Below the pieces are notes generated by a model, which saw only the letters and a program-made list of their open reading frames with translations, had not been told where the DNA came from and made no database searches. A stretch of DNA of 64,000 nucleotides from Rhea pennata (lineage: Eukaryota > Chordata > Aves > Rheiformes > Rheidae), in assembly GCF_028389875.1 (NCBI RefSeq), contig NC_084665.1, positions 102,529,435 to 102,593,434 of the forward strand, given 5' to 3'. The position numbers were made by a program, and so were the translations under genes. Positions 35,201 to 44,236 of the stretch are shown piece by piece; positions within the stretch are counted from its first letter, which is position 1; the number at the start of each line of letters is the position of its first letter.

Positions 35201-36761
35201 GCTTTCATAATGTGGGAAGGGGTGACACAGTTTCTGACTGTCTGAAGCAAGATAGGAATGTAGCAGAGACTGCAAAATGACTTCTATTTCATACAGGATA
35301 CCTTCAGTAAGACGCTTTGCACTGGGTACTATACCTTTTTGTATGGTTAACCTAAGAATGTTATTTTTTCTTCCTGTAAATACTCAGTGTCTAGGTAATA
35401 ATATCAAATATTATTGGTAAAGAATTGATCAAAAATCACCATTTTCATAATTTAAGAATATTAGAAAAATTAGAACAATAAGTAGAAGAGTTTTCATGAG
35501 TGAATAAATATCATACAGGTAAAACAATGAGCTACTGAAGGCTGTATCCACATCTACTTTCACATGTAACTTCTAACCTGACTAGGCTAAGGGCGAACAA
35601 GACTTATCTGCCTATCCCATTTCTTGAGTAAGATAAACAGAGAAAAGTCTTATTTGTGAAGTCTTCATACTAGTGAAGCCTAGGTGATCACTGGTGGATT
35701 TAAGTCATACAAGAACTAATTCTGATTGAGAACACTGATTTATTACTCTAATTTTTCAGACGTCACTGTGGATCCTATTAAATGCAAAGTTTATGCATAT
35801 AAGATTATGGTGTTTCTGAACAGATTCCCAAGAAACAAAGCATCATCAAAACTTCACTGAGAGCAGTCGAGCTGCAGCATCACCAACCGAGATAAACGTC
35901 ACTTCATTGCTCAGCTAATCGGTTTTCCAAATACGTCATCAAAGCCAGGATGGGAAACAAATAATTCCTTTTTAAGGAATTCTTATGTATGTATCTTTCG
36001 ATCCTTTGCTATGTCTAGATAGCCAGACAACAGCAGCATTAATTTTTTCTTTCTTTTCCATTTGCACTTACTTTGCCTGAACTGCATCTGTGTGTGTGTG
36101 TATAACATGGACACTTACTGCCTTGTTCATTCACAGATACCTGCTGCTGCTCAGCAGCCCTCAAAAGGGGCTACATGTTAAATGCATGTGTGAAGTTATG
36201 TTTGAATCTAGATTTGTCCCTTGGCTGAACTGTGTGAATGTAAGCTTGTACACAGGTATGGGTTTTCTGAAAGCCTGAAAGGATAGTGGGAGGAGGCAAG
36301 TTGGGATCTTTAAAAATGTTTACCTTGCCTGTGAAACACATGAACTGATCGATCATCGGTACAGCCGTGCCCACAGTGTCTTGAGACAAGCACACTCAGC
36401 ATCAGGAAAACCAGCTGGTCTCAGATCCTGAAAGTGGCAGTGGCAGAGGGCATGAAAACCTCGAGCACGAGACCAGGGAACCTTGCAGATGGGGCCCTTG
36501 CGCACCCGTAACCCACAGTTTCCTAAACCAGGTGTCTATTCCCTTTGGGAGAACACATGTCCTCCCTCACAGAGAAGCTGTGCAGTGCATTCCCCCTCCT
36601 TCCTGACAGACACACACGCACGCACGAACCCTTCCCCCCCTCAAAACACACACATCTGTGTCTGCTTTGTTTGTGTCCTACCATACAAAGCTTATTTTCC
36701 CATAAGCTGAATCAATGGCTTTTTGGCATAGCTTTTGCAAGTACCTCTTTTTGGAAAAACT
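32265..36761. other. Non-coding stretch, no gene seen
   Basis: No exon or transposon recognised. A GTG/GGT-rich simple patch lies near 32758-32790. A block near 35750-36060 with octamer-like ATGCAAA and homeobox-type motifs might be a conserved element, but that cannot be tested here. A short CACG/CA-rich patch lies at 36608-36655. Confidence 0.4.
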
Positions 36762-36906
36762 GGGCAGGTTTAGCTCAGTTGGTTAGAGCGTGGTGCTGCT
36801 AATGCCAGGGTCAAGGGTTCAATCCCCATATGGGCAATGCTGAAGGTTGGACTAGATGTCCCCCTCCAGAGGTCCCTTCCAACCTTACCATTCTGTGATT
36901 CTATGA
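36762..36906 (+). mobile_element. SINE with tRNA-Ile head and CR1 tail
   Basis: Begins GGGCAGGTTTAGCTCAGTTG (tRNA-Ile 5' part with A box). It continues with GAGCGTGGTGCTGCTAATGCC from the anticodon arm region and a perfect B box, GGGTTCAATCC. After the acceptor-stem remnant there is a short linker, then the CR1 tail (GGTTGGACTAGATG, CCAGAGGTCCCTTCCAACC, ATTCTGTGATTCTATGA). About 145 bp. The match to tRNA-Ile is clear in the D and T arms, but the anticodon loop is altered and the stem broken, so it is not a tRNA gene. It is a sister copy to the element at 8380-8520. Confidence 0.92.
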
Positions 36907-37511
36907 AAAAGGGTTCCCCATGGCTCAGATAAGGTCCACAAATGCTGAATGCTAAACTCCCCATAGCTGAAGTAGAGCTTCACCTGTAAGTACAGCCTTT
37001 TGGATATTCTCAGAGGTCCCTGCTTTGGGATCCTGTGAAGCAACCTAACATAGAGGCTTTGTCACTTTGCTTCCTCTCCATAAGAAAAAAAAAGTTTAGA
37101 CAAACAATGAATACTACATGCCTTTCTTCCCTCCTATACTGAAGCATTCTTGGGGAGGGTCAAGAATTTTCTAAAAGGCCCAGGCTTATCCCCTAGAAAT
37201 ACAGCATCTCAAGTAAATAAAAAATGTAAATTAGAATCCCCTATATTAACAGTCTTTTCTATGCACATTTTGCTTCTTCCATTACCTGCCTTGAATGTGC
37301 AATAAGGAACAACAGGTAGGTCCTTCCTCCCTGTCTGTGCACTCCTATGTGAGGAGACCCATGTAAGGAGCCAGGTGCATCCTCCAAGACCCAGTGGGCA
37401 CCTCTGACCCTCTATGATAGAGGGATCTAGTCCAGTGAAAGCTGCTGCTTCTGTTCCTGTTCTAATGGAATAGGAATTGCAATCTGCATAGTGTTCTCTT
37501 CCTTAATCTCA

Positions 37512-37986
37512 AGGGAGACATGGAGCTACTGGAGAGAGTCCAGCGTAGGGCTACAAAGATGATCAGAGGGCTGGAGCACCTGCCCTATGAGGAACAGCTG
37601 TGAGAGCTGGGCCTCTTCAGCCTGGGGAGGAGAAGACTGAGGGGGGATCTTATCAATGTGTACAAGTACCTGAAGGGAGGGTGTCAAGGGGACGGGGACA
37701 AACTCTTTTCAGTTTTCCCATGTGACAGGACAAGAGGCAATGGGCGGAAATTGAAGCACAGGAAGTTCTGCCTGACCGTGAGGGGGAATTTCTTCCCTGT
37801 GCGAGTGACGCAGCACTGGCACAGGTTGCCCAGAGAGGTCGTGGAGTCTCCTTCTCTGGAGATCTTCAAGGCCTGCCTGGATGCATCCCTGTTTACCATG
37901 CTCTAGGTGACCCTGCTGAGCGGGGAGGTTGGACTAGATGATCTCCAGAGGTCCCTTCCAACCTTACTGATTCTATGATTTTATGA
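37512..37986 (+). mobile_element. 5'-truncated CR1 LINE, 3' end
   Basis: Last ~475 bp of a CR1 element: the end of ORF2 (an 82-codon open segment with [18 protein letters not shown] and NFFPVRV motifs of the CR1 carboxyl end), then the 3' UTR and terminal tail GGAGGTTGGACTAGATGATC, CCAGAGGTCCC and ACTGATTCTATGATTTTATGA. Few lesions, so relatively young. Its tail shows the variant CTTACTGATTCT, also seen in the tRNA-Val-like SINE at 57.1 kb. Confidence 0.93.
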
Positions 37987-38060
37987 TAACCTGCTTTTAT
38001 CATCCTAATGAGGGTCATATTACCTAACTAAAGCCATTTTCCACGTATGTTCTTTCACAG

Positions 38061-38103
38061 GAGGACAAGGCCCTCTGGGACCCTCACAGACATGCATCTG
38101 TGA
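38061..38103 (+). pseudogene. Candidate relic collagen exon (isolated)
   Basis: A good acceptor (TTCTTTCACAG) is followed by codons in which GGC CCT CTG and GGA CCC TCA form two clean triplets, preceded by GGA CAA. The next expected glycine is CAG. A TCTGTGAGAC at the end could hide a donor (GTGAGA). It is 14 kb from the last firm exon and beyond several insertions. Chance similarity cannot be excluded. Confidence 0.35.
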
Positions 38104-40550
38104 GACATGGAAATGCTGTTTGCCTGTCATGAAGTGGGTAGGGCACAGTACTTCTGAGTGACAGTCTGTGGTCCTTTTTGGGAGATGGAAAATGGGCAGA
38201 CAGCTTCGCATGGACCCAGTGTTCTCTCACCCATGGTGAGGGAAGGGAAATCAAAGAAAGACTGTCCACTGGGAACTGCGGTTGGACGGGAATTGTAGCT
38301 TCCAGTTTACTGGTAGAGGGAGACGTGCAGACAGCTTTGCATTTACCTGTCCATTAATGGCTTCAGCGAGTGAGCATGAGGTGGGGAGGCAGGCTGCCAG
38401 GGAGACTTGGACATGGACTGAGATCTCTCTGAGGTAGAGAGAAACGTGAATGAAAGGTTAAGGCAGGAGGATGGGTGCTGTCTCTCGAGGGCTGAGCAGA
38501 CCCTATGTTGCCCACCGCATGCATGGGGATTTCCTTGCTGAAGACCAAGGCGGGGTGTGAGCTGGCCTCCCACCTTCCTAGCCCTTCTCAAGCTGCCTTC
38601 AGCAGAAGGGCAGGGAAGCTGGGCAAGGGCTCGGAGCACAGAGCTCTCCTCTGCTGATGGGAAGGGATTTGCTTACTGCGAGCTCTGGTAGCAGCAGCCT
38701 GAGCACTCAGAGAAGGGTGTGGGAAAGGCAACGGGGTTGTCGCTCTGCCTGTGAGCTCTGTAAGATGCAGCATCGTGAGCTGAGAAAGGAGAGAAGGAAG
38801 GGGGCTTGGGCTTTGTGGCTGTGAGACTAGGAAATGCTAGCAGCAGTCACCACTCAGGAAGGGAGATGGAGGGAGAGGTACCCGGCAAAGCTACTAGGAC
38901 GTACCCAGGAAAGAGGAAAAAGCACACGTGCACACAAGTTATATATGCATGACGTAGGCTAGCTTTGCCCAGAACAGATGGTGTATTAAGCAGCAGTGGG
39001 AGTGAAGGAATTAAATGGCCAAGTGGAAAGGAAAGCAGAAGAGTAAGAAAACTGTCTCACGCTCTTTTGCCCGTGACAGTACAGGTGTAGGATGGCACAG
39101 ACAGATGTTAATATGATTCCTTTCATTCGTCTTAGCACTGAACTGGGAAAGGTGTTGAATTTTGTTAAGCACAGTCCCCCTGTCCCAGTCAGTTCATTCT
39201 AAGACACTCACCATGGTTATAGGCCTCGTCAGTCAGGGAACGCTAGAAATGTGTGGTGTCCTGGGTGTCCTGGCTGCTTGCCACAGACATGGAGGGCTGG
39301 CCATGGACAGTGAGCCACTGTCCTCACTGTCGTTTGCTGGCCAAAAAGCCTCTCCTGCATTGTTATGGAGGTAATGTGGGAAGGCATGGTAGGAACCCAT
39401 AATGTTGGTGGTGCCTGGAACATCATTGCCTGTTGATAAGAGGGGGGCCTGCCAGGTTTTGGCAGTGAGACACCTAATCAGTGTGGAAAAGGCATGGTCA
39501 GACTGTGTGCGAGCACTGCTGTAGTTAGGATAGGGCATCCTGCCCCAGATGCATAGAAGGGTGCACTCCCTCCCACAGTTTAGACAGGGACCTGAAAACC
39601 GTGAAAGGTCCTGTCTCTTCTTTCAGAGAAGCTACCAGTATCTCACTGATGCTGAGATCCAATTTATGGAAAACATGAGCATTATAAGACCATCCATTGA
39701 AGCCTGAGTGGTTTATGAGCCCTGACAAAAATAGAAGACACAGTGTCAGCAGCCTGGCACAGTTTGGGAATCCACAGAGGTCCAAATCCTGAATAATTTC
39801 ATCTGTATCACCTAGGTACAACTTGTGAACAAAAAACATTTAGAGGATAGTTCCAGAGTCTTCAACCCTAGCACTTTGCCTCTGATAGGCTTGCTTACCC
39901 AGTTGTTAGTCATTCACCATTAGGAATTGAGTGTTGCACCGCAGCGTGTTGTCATGGGCTCGCTTGAGTGTGTGGGTTCATCAAAGTCTGTGTAAGGGCT
40001 GTGACGGACACCAGCTCCTGGCTTTAGTAGTACTTCTCCATACTTGGAAGTCATGCTCTTACTGGTGCAAGGGAAAAGTGGTCCCAGCAGCCTGAACTTG
40101 ACTTCTGGGAACAGCAGTCACTGCAGCCAGGGTTTGCAGAAGTCATTCGGCCTTGTCTTTTCACCTAGGAGAAGAAGTGCAAGAGGATGGGCAGGAATTT
40201 ATTCAAGGTGGCCATCTGGGCATTGCCTTGCAGTTGTAGGACTCAATCTATTATTCCCTTGCAATGCCTTCTAGTGTGTGTTATCCAAAGTGCCAGGGAA
40301 GAGAGAAGCCCCGTGGGTAACTAGTGCCAGTACTTGTATAGAAGTGGCACCAAGTGAAACAGGAAAAGGGCTGCTGTGGGTGTAGGTGGTGCTTGTCTGG
40401 ACCCTGATGAAAGGGCAATGTGGTGATTCCTGCCCATTTGCAGGGCAGCTCCTCTTCAGAGACGTTTCGAACCACTTGGGTAATGGGAGAGGTGAGGTGC
40501 CAAATAATATATAATCCCCAAAGCACGCACTAGCTCCCCCAACCACTCAC
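38104..40550. other. Non-coding stretch upstream of CpG island
   Basis: More GC-rich than the average of the window but without a supported exon. Several open frames of 60-105 codons on both strands have no recognised domain. Confidence 0.4.
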
Positions 40551-40699
40551 TCTTGAAAGGAAGGGAGCCTCGGCGCGGGCCACTCCCGCTACCGGCCGGC
40601 GCTGCGGCAGCAAAGGGCCCTGCGGCGGCGCCGGGCGCCCTTGCACGGCTGCTCCGTGCCGCAGCGGCCGCAGCAGCCGGCGGCGGGCGCAGCTCCGTC

Positions 40700-40912
40700 G
40701 CGGACACGCGGGGGCGGGCGGCGGCGGCGGGGCCGGGCCGGGCCGGTGCCGGGCCCGGTGCCGGGGCGGGGCGGGCGCGGGGCGGGCCCCGCTGGCGGCG
40801 CGGGGCCGGGGCGCCGCCGAGCGCGGAGCGGCAGAGCGGCGCCGCAGCGAGCTGCAGCCCCGGGCGGGAAGGGCGCCGCGGCCGTCGCAGGGCTGGGCTG
40901 GCGGGTCGGCAG
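40700..40912 (+). other. Probable non-coding first exon (5' end unknown)
   Basis: Ends in CGGCAG followed by GTGAGC, a consensus 5' splice site, within the CpG island. No ATG occurs in the segment, so it would be 5' UTR. The transcription start is not defined; 40700 is nominal. A strong acceptor (pyrimidine tract then TTTGCAG) ends at 41264 and could start exon 2, but no convincing donor or coding frame follows it. The gene cannot be named. Confidence 0.5.
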
Positions 40913-40979
40913 GTGAGCGGCGCGGGGCCGGGCGGGGCCGGGCCGTGCGGGCGGCCCGGAGGGCGGCGGGGCTTCAGCC

Positions 40980-41018
40980 CGCGCTGCGCTGCGCTGCTCT
41001 GCTCTGCGCTGCGCTCGG
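40980..41018 (+). repeat. Pentanucleotide (GCTCT/GCGCT)n repeat
   Basis: Seven to eight five-base units of alternating GCGCT and GCTCT within the CpG island, after the splice donor. Confidence 0.8.
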
Positions 41019-41264
41019 CGCGGTGGGGCGAGCGGAGGGGCGGGAGCTGCAGGTGCAGCCGTCGGGGCCGCTGGCGCTGCGCGGCCGGCCGGTGCGCCCC
41101 GCGGGAGCCCCCGGCGGGACGGGGAGGGCGATCCGCAAGGGCCCATCTTCCCCAGTGCCATCAGTCACGGTCGGCGTCCAGTCGGTATGAGCTGCTCTTC
41201 AGCAGCGAGCTGGAAGGGGCGTGGGTCACTGCTGTGGGGTTTTTCTTTCTTTCTTTTTTTGCAG

Positions 41265-42224
41265 TACGATTTCTGCGTGTGCACACAGATTGTACTGCCT
41301 TGAAATCCTGGCTGATTTTTTGGCACGAGATGAAATGCTTTGTATTACGTTACCTCCTTCTATAACATACACAAATCTGCTTTCTTCTAGCACCATGGGT
41401 GAAATGAGTTAATGACTTGGTGTAAATGTGCCATAACTCCTTTGGTAGTTAGCCCATAGCATGGGAACTCAGGCATTACAGTAATGAGTCAAATGGAAAT
41501 GTTCATAGGAACTGCAATTATGCTTGTTTCTGTAGTTCTGCAAACTACCTGACAGATATGCGCTGTGGGTCACTTCTGATTACTGCTATTTAGTTATGTA
41601 ATGCTCACTTGTACATAGTACTCATCGTGTTGAAGGGATTTGCTCTCTGATTGAAGGATTTCAGAAAATGGGAAACCAATCAACTGATCAACTGGATCTC
41701 AAAGCCTTTCACCTTTCAGGGCACTGAGAAGACATTGTGTTTTAGGTAGGATTTATTAGACTTAATAAATTTACTTGGAAGTTTTCTCCAGATCTTTTTG
41801 AATGCAGTGGTGCTTAGTATGTATCTCTCAAAGTATATATTCAAACATATAATATTGAATGAAAAAATGATTTTAAAATATGTTTGAAGCACACTGAAAA
41901 ATCACCTAAATTCCTTATGAAACATAGTTTCCAAGCATGAAGACTCTGATAGGACATAACTTGCTAAAGATAAATGCAAGTGTAGTGTGTGTGATAGTAT
42001 TCAACTTTGTAAGTACAAGTTGAGGTGAACTTCTGTCAAAGTGGCAGTTCTGCAAAAGGAAGGTGAAAAAGTTATGACCACAAACTCAACAGGAGTCAGT
42101 AAAAAAATCCACACAATTTTTTTATACATGCATGGCTACTATATGCGTATTATGTGCAATATGCGTATACTGTATCTATATGCATATGCTATATATACAT
42201 AGATATGTATAGAGAAAAAGTTAA
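41265..42224. other. Non-coding stretch after island
   Basis: Starts just after a strong acceptor-like site. A TTCTTCTAG acceptor directly precedes CACCATGGG at 41392-41400, a good Kozak context, but that frame stops after five codons. Otherwise AT-rich, with a TATATGCAT-rich patch at 42125-42210. Confidence 0.35.
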
Positions 42225-42785
42225 GACAACGGTCACTAGGGGATGTATAACAGGAGGGTAACAGAGGATGTGCGATATCATCTGGTGCTAGTTATGACCT
42301 CAGGTATCTGGTGTCAGTCCTGCATGCGGTTTTGGGTACCACAGTTCCAGCAGAGTTTTAGCCAATTAGGCAGGATCAGGAGGAGCTAGGTGGTCAGAGG
42401 GCTAGAAAACATAATTATCAGAAAAAGTGAAAGAAATGGATTTTTAGGGAGGCAAAGGATGATGAGAGATGTGGTAACAATCTTGCAATATATAACTGGT
42501 TGCAGCAAAGTGGAGGGAAATAAAATATTCTCCATGTCCCCTGGAGATGCAGCAAGAAACAGCATGCTAAACTGCAGCAAGAGAGACTAGATTAAGTGTT
42601 AGGAAAAGTCCTATTTGACTGTATGAATAATTAAGCATTGGAATTGATTGCCTAGGTAGGAATTTGCATCACTGGAGCCTTTTAAGAACAGAATGTAACT
42701 AACATTTGCCAAAAATGCTTAAGGCAAACGTGACTGTGTACTCTGGTTGTGAGAGAGACTACATGACCTCTCTGGGTCCCTTAGA
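42225..42785 (+). mobile_element. Old CR1/L3-like element, 3' portion
   Basis: Blocks match old CR1 elements in order: TTTTGGGTACCACAGTTCCA, GGTCAGAGGGCTAGAA, then 'AAAGTCCTATTTGACTGT' (for 'AAAAACTTCCTGACTGTGAGG'). These are followed by 'AAGCATTGGAATTGATTGCC', 'CATCACTGGAGCCTTTTAAG', and the tail GACTACATGACCTCTCTGG. The 3' repeat is lost. High divergence suggests an insertion well before the younger CR1 at 37.5 kb. Confidence 0.75.
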
Positions 42786-43422
42786 GACTCCCTGGGCTGT
42801 GGAGGCTACCAGAAGGCCAGCCTAGAAGTCAAGCTCTTGCTAATGATCGTGTATTTCAGAGAGGCAGGTAAATACTGCTTAGTCTTCCATCTATTGTATT
42901 TCATTACCTAACTTTTATACTAGGTTTTTGTGATTTTTTTTTAATTCTTCTCAAACTACATTCACAGTGGAGGTCTCAGAGCAGTCCATGAAGATGGATG
43001 ATCAGTTAAAGAACATCTTGGTTTGGTACCATCAAAACCAGTAAATTGTCTTCTTGGTAAATTTGAGCTGAATTCAGAAGTACAGTTTTGTAAACTATCA
43101 CGTGGCTCTTTTGTGGTCCACAGTAATGCAGCTATGATTCAGGTGCTATGTATGGCAAAACGACTATTAAGGTTTAATTTACCTCTGCTTAGCTATGATC
43201 ATCATCTTCAAATGTATTTCTCTTACATTTGAGTTCTTAAACTTCCTTTGAAAAGTGAAGTTTATCCTACTGGATTAAACACATTTTTGACCCAGAATAT
43301 TTCTTTTCCAATGTTGTCCTTGAGTGGATGCTTCAGAAACAACTTCACTAAGTAACTATGGAAATAGCTAGCTGGAATTAGACTTCTGTGGCTGTTTTTT
43401 TTCCTCTTTACCTCCATTACTT

Positions 43423-43458
43423 AGAGGGTCTCTGATTCTTAGAGGGTCTTTGATTGCT
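43423..43458 (+). repeat. 18-bp tandem duplication
   Basis: CTTAGAGGGTCTCTGATT is followed directly by the same unit with one change (TCTTTG). Confidence 0.85.
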
Positions 43459-43489
43459 TTTCACCATACCTGTGCATGTTGTGTTGGGG

Positions 43490-44120
43490 TGTCCCATGAC
43501 CGGGGCTGGTGGTGGTGGGGGAAGCTGCCGGTGGGGCCGGGCCAGGCTGGGGCTAGTCACCAGGGCCTATCCTGTCACCCTGTGAAGCAGGGTCCTGGGA
43601 CAGCTGGGGCAGCCTGAGCCCTGGGAGCAGTGGGCACCGCAGTGGGGCCGGGCCCAGGCAGGGCTGAGGTGGGGGGTCTTGGGGCCCTGAAACATTTAAA
43701 GCTTCACCGACATAAGTTGTGAATTGCAAATGAAATCTGTCCATGAGCACAGTGTCCGAACGCCGTGGGAAGGGGGAGCCCACAGAGGCTGGGCAGCGAG
43801 GTTGCCATCTGCCCCACGGCGTGAATCGCCAAGTGTAATTCTGGAGAATTCATCTTCGCCCGCTGCACAAAATAATGAGGCTTCCAGGCGTGCTTTCTGT
43901 AGCGGGGACCGGTGCTTCAGTGCCTCGTCCTTGCCAGCGTCTCCTCGGCTTGCCCGCGCGGTGCTGTGCAGGTTGTGCCGTTCTCCGTGCCCTCTGCTGC
44001 TGCGACCTCCCTGCCCACACGGTGCTCTCCACCACGGGCGGTAGCGCTGGCCCTGCGTCGCTCTTTGCATTGCAGAGGGCTTTGCCGACCAGGGCCTGTT
44101 TGTAGGCAGCCATCTCCACC
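43490..44120. promoter_or_regulatory. Second CpG-rich block, possible regulatory island
   Basis: A G-rich part at 43500-43680, with two similar GGGGCCGGGCC segments about 110 bp apart, leads into a CpG-dense part at 43735-44110 with roughly 30 CpG. Open frames exist on both strands (up to about 200 codons on minus), but they cross a poly-A/T run or have compositional character only. No known protein signature was seen. It may be an alternative promoter, enhancer or unrecognised exon. Confidence 0.5.
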
Positions 44121-44197
44121 GGTCCAGAGTAGAATTTGGGGTTAGGAAGAAAATTGTTGAGATTGTTAAACTGGGACAATATTGCTTTGTTAAGTAA

Positions 44198-44236
44198 AAC
44201 AAAAAAAAAAAAAAAAAACAAAACAAAACAAAAAAC
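44198..44236 (+). repeat. A-rich tract: A18 then (AAAC)n
   Basis: A run of 18 A followed by AAAC repeats. It sits downstream of the CpG-rich block. No AATAAA lies just before it, so a processed-pseudogene tail is not supported. Confidence 0.85.

Larger units (their letters stand above)
40555..41175 (+). promoter_or_regulatory. CpG island, likely promoter of a + strand gene
   Basis: About 620 bp of very GC-rich DNA with dense CpG, runs of GGGCCGGGCC and GGGGCGGGCGG (GC-box/Sp1 type), in an otherwise AT-rich window. An AATATATAATCC string lies about 45 bp before the island, though CpG-island promoters often lack a TATA box. The direction is inferred from the GTGAGC donor at 40913. Bidirectional activity is possible. 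The long open frames on both strands (up to 270 and 190 codons) are the usual consequence of high GC and start at non-ATG codons or run through the donor. Confidence 0.85.

Noticed and set aside
36762..36835. tRNA-Ile gene
   Set aside because: A and B boxes are present, but the anticodon loop is altered, the acceptor stem does not pair properly and a CR1 tail is fused, so it is a SINE head.
37658..37906. 82-codon open frame
   Set aside because: It is the carboxyl end of CR1 ORF2, already described as part of the CR1 element, not a host gene.
40553..41365. 270-codon (+) and 190-codon (-) open frames over the CpG island
   Set aside because: High GC removes stop codons on both strands. The + frame begins at a non-ATG codon, reads through the splice donor and has only Ala/Gly/Arg/Pro composition, so it is not treated as protein-coding.
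44100..44230. Processed pseudogene ending in a poly(A) tail
   Set aside because: No AATAAA upstream of the A18 run, no recognisable mRNA body, and target duplications are not seen.
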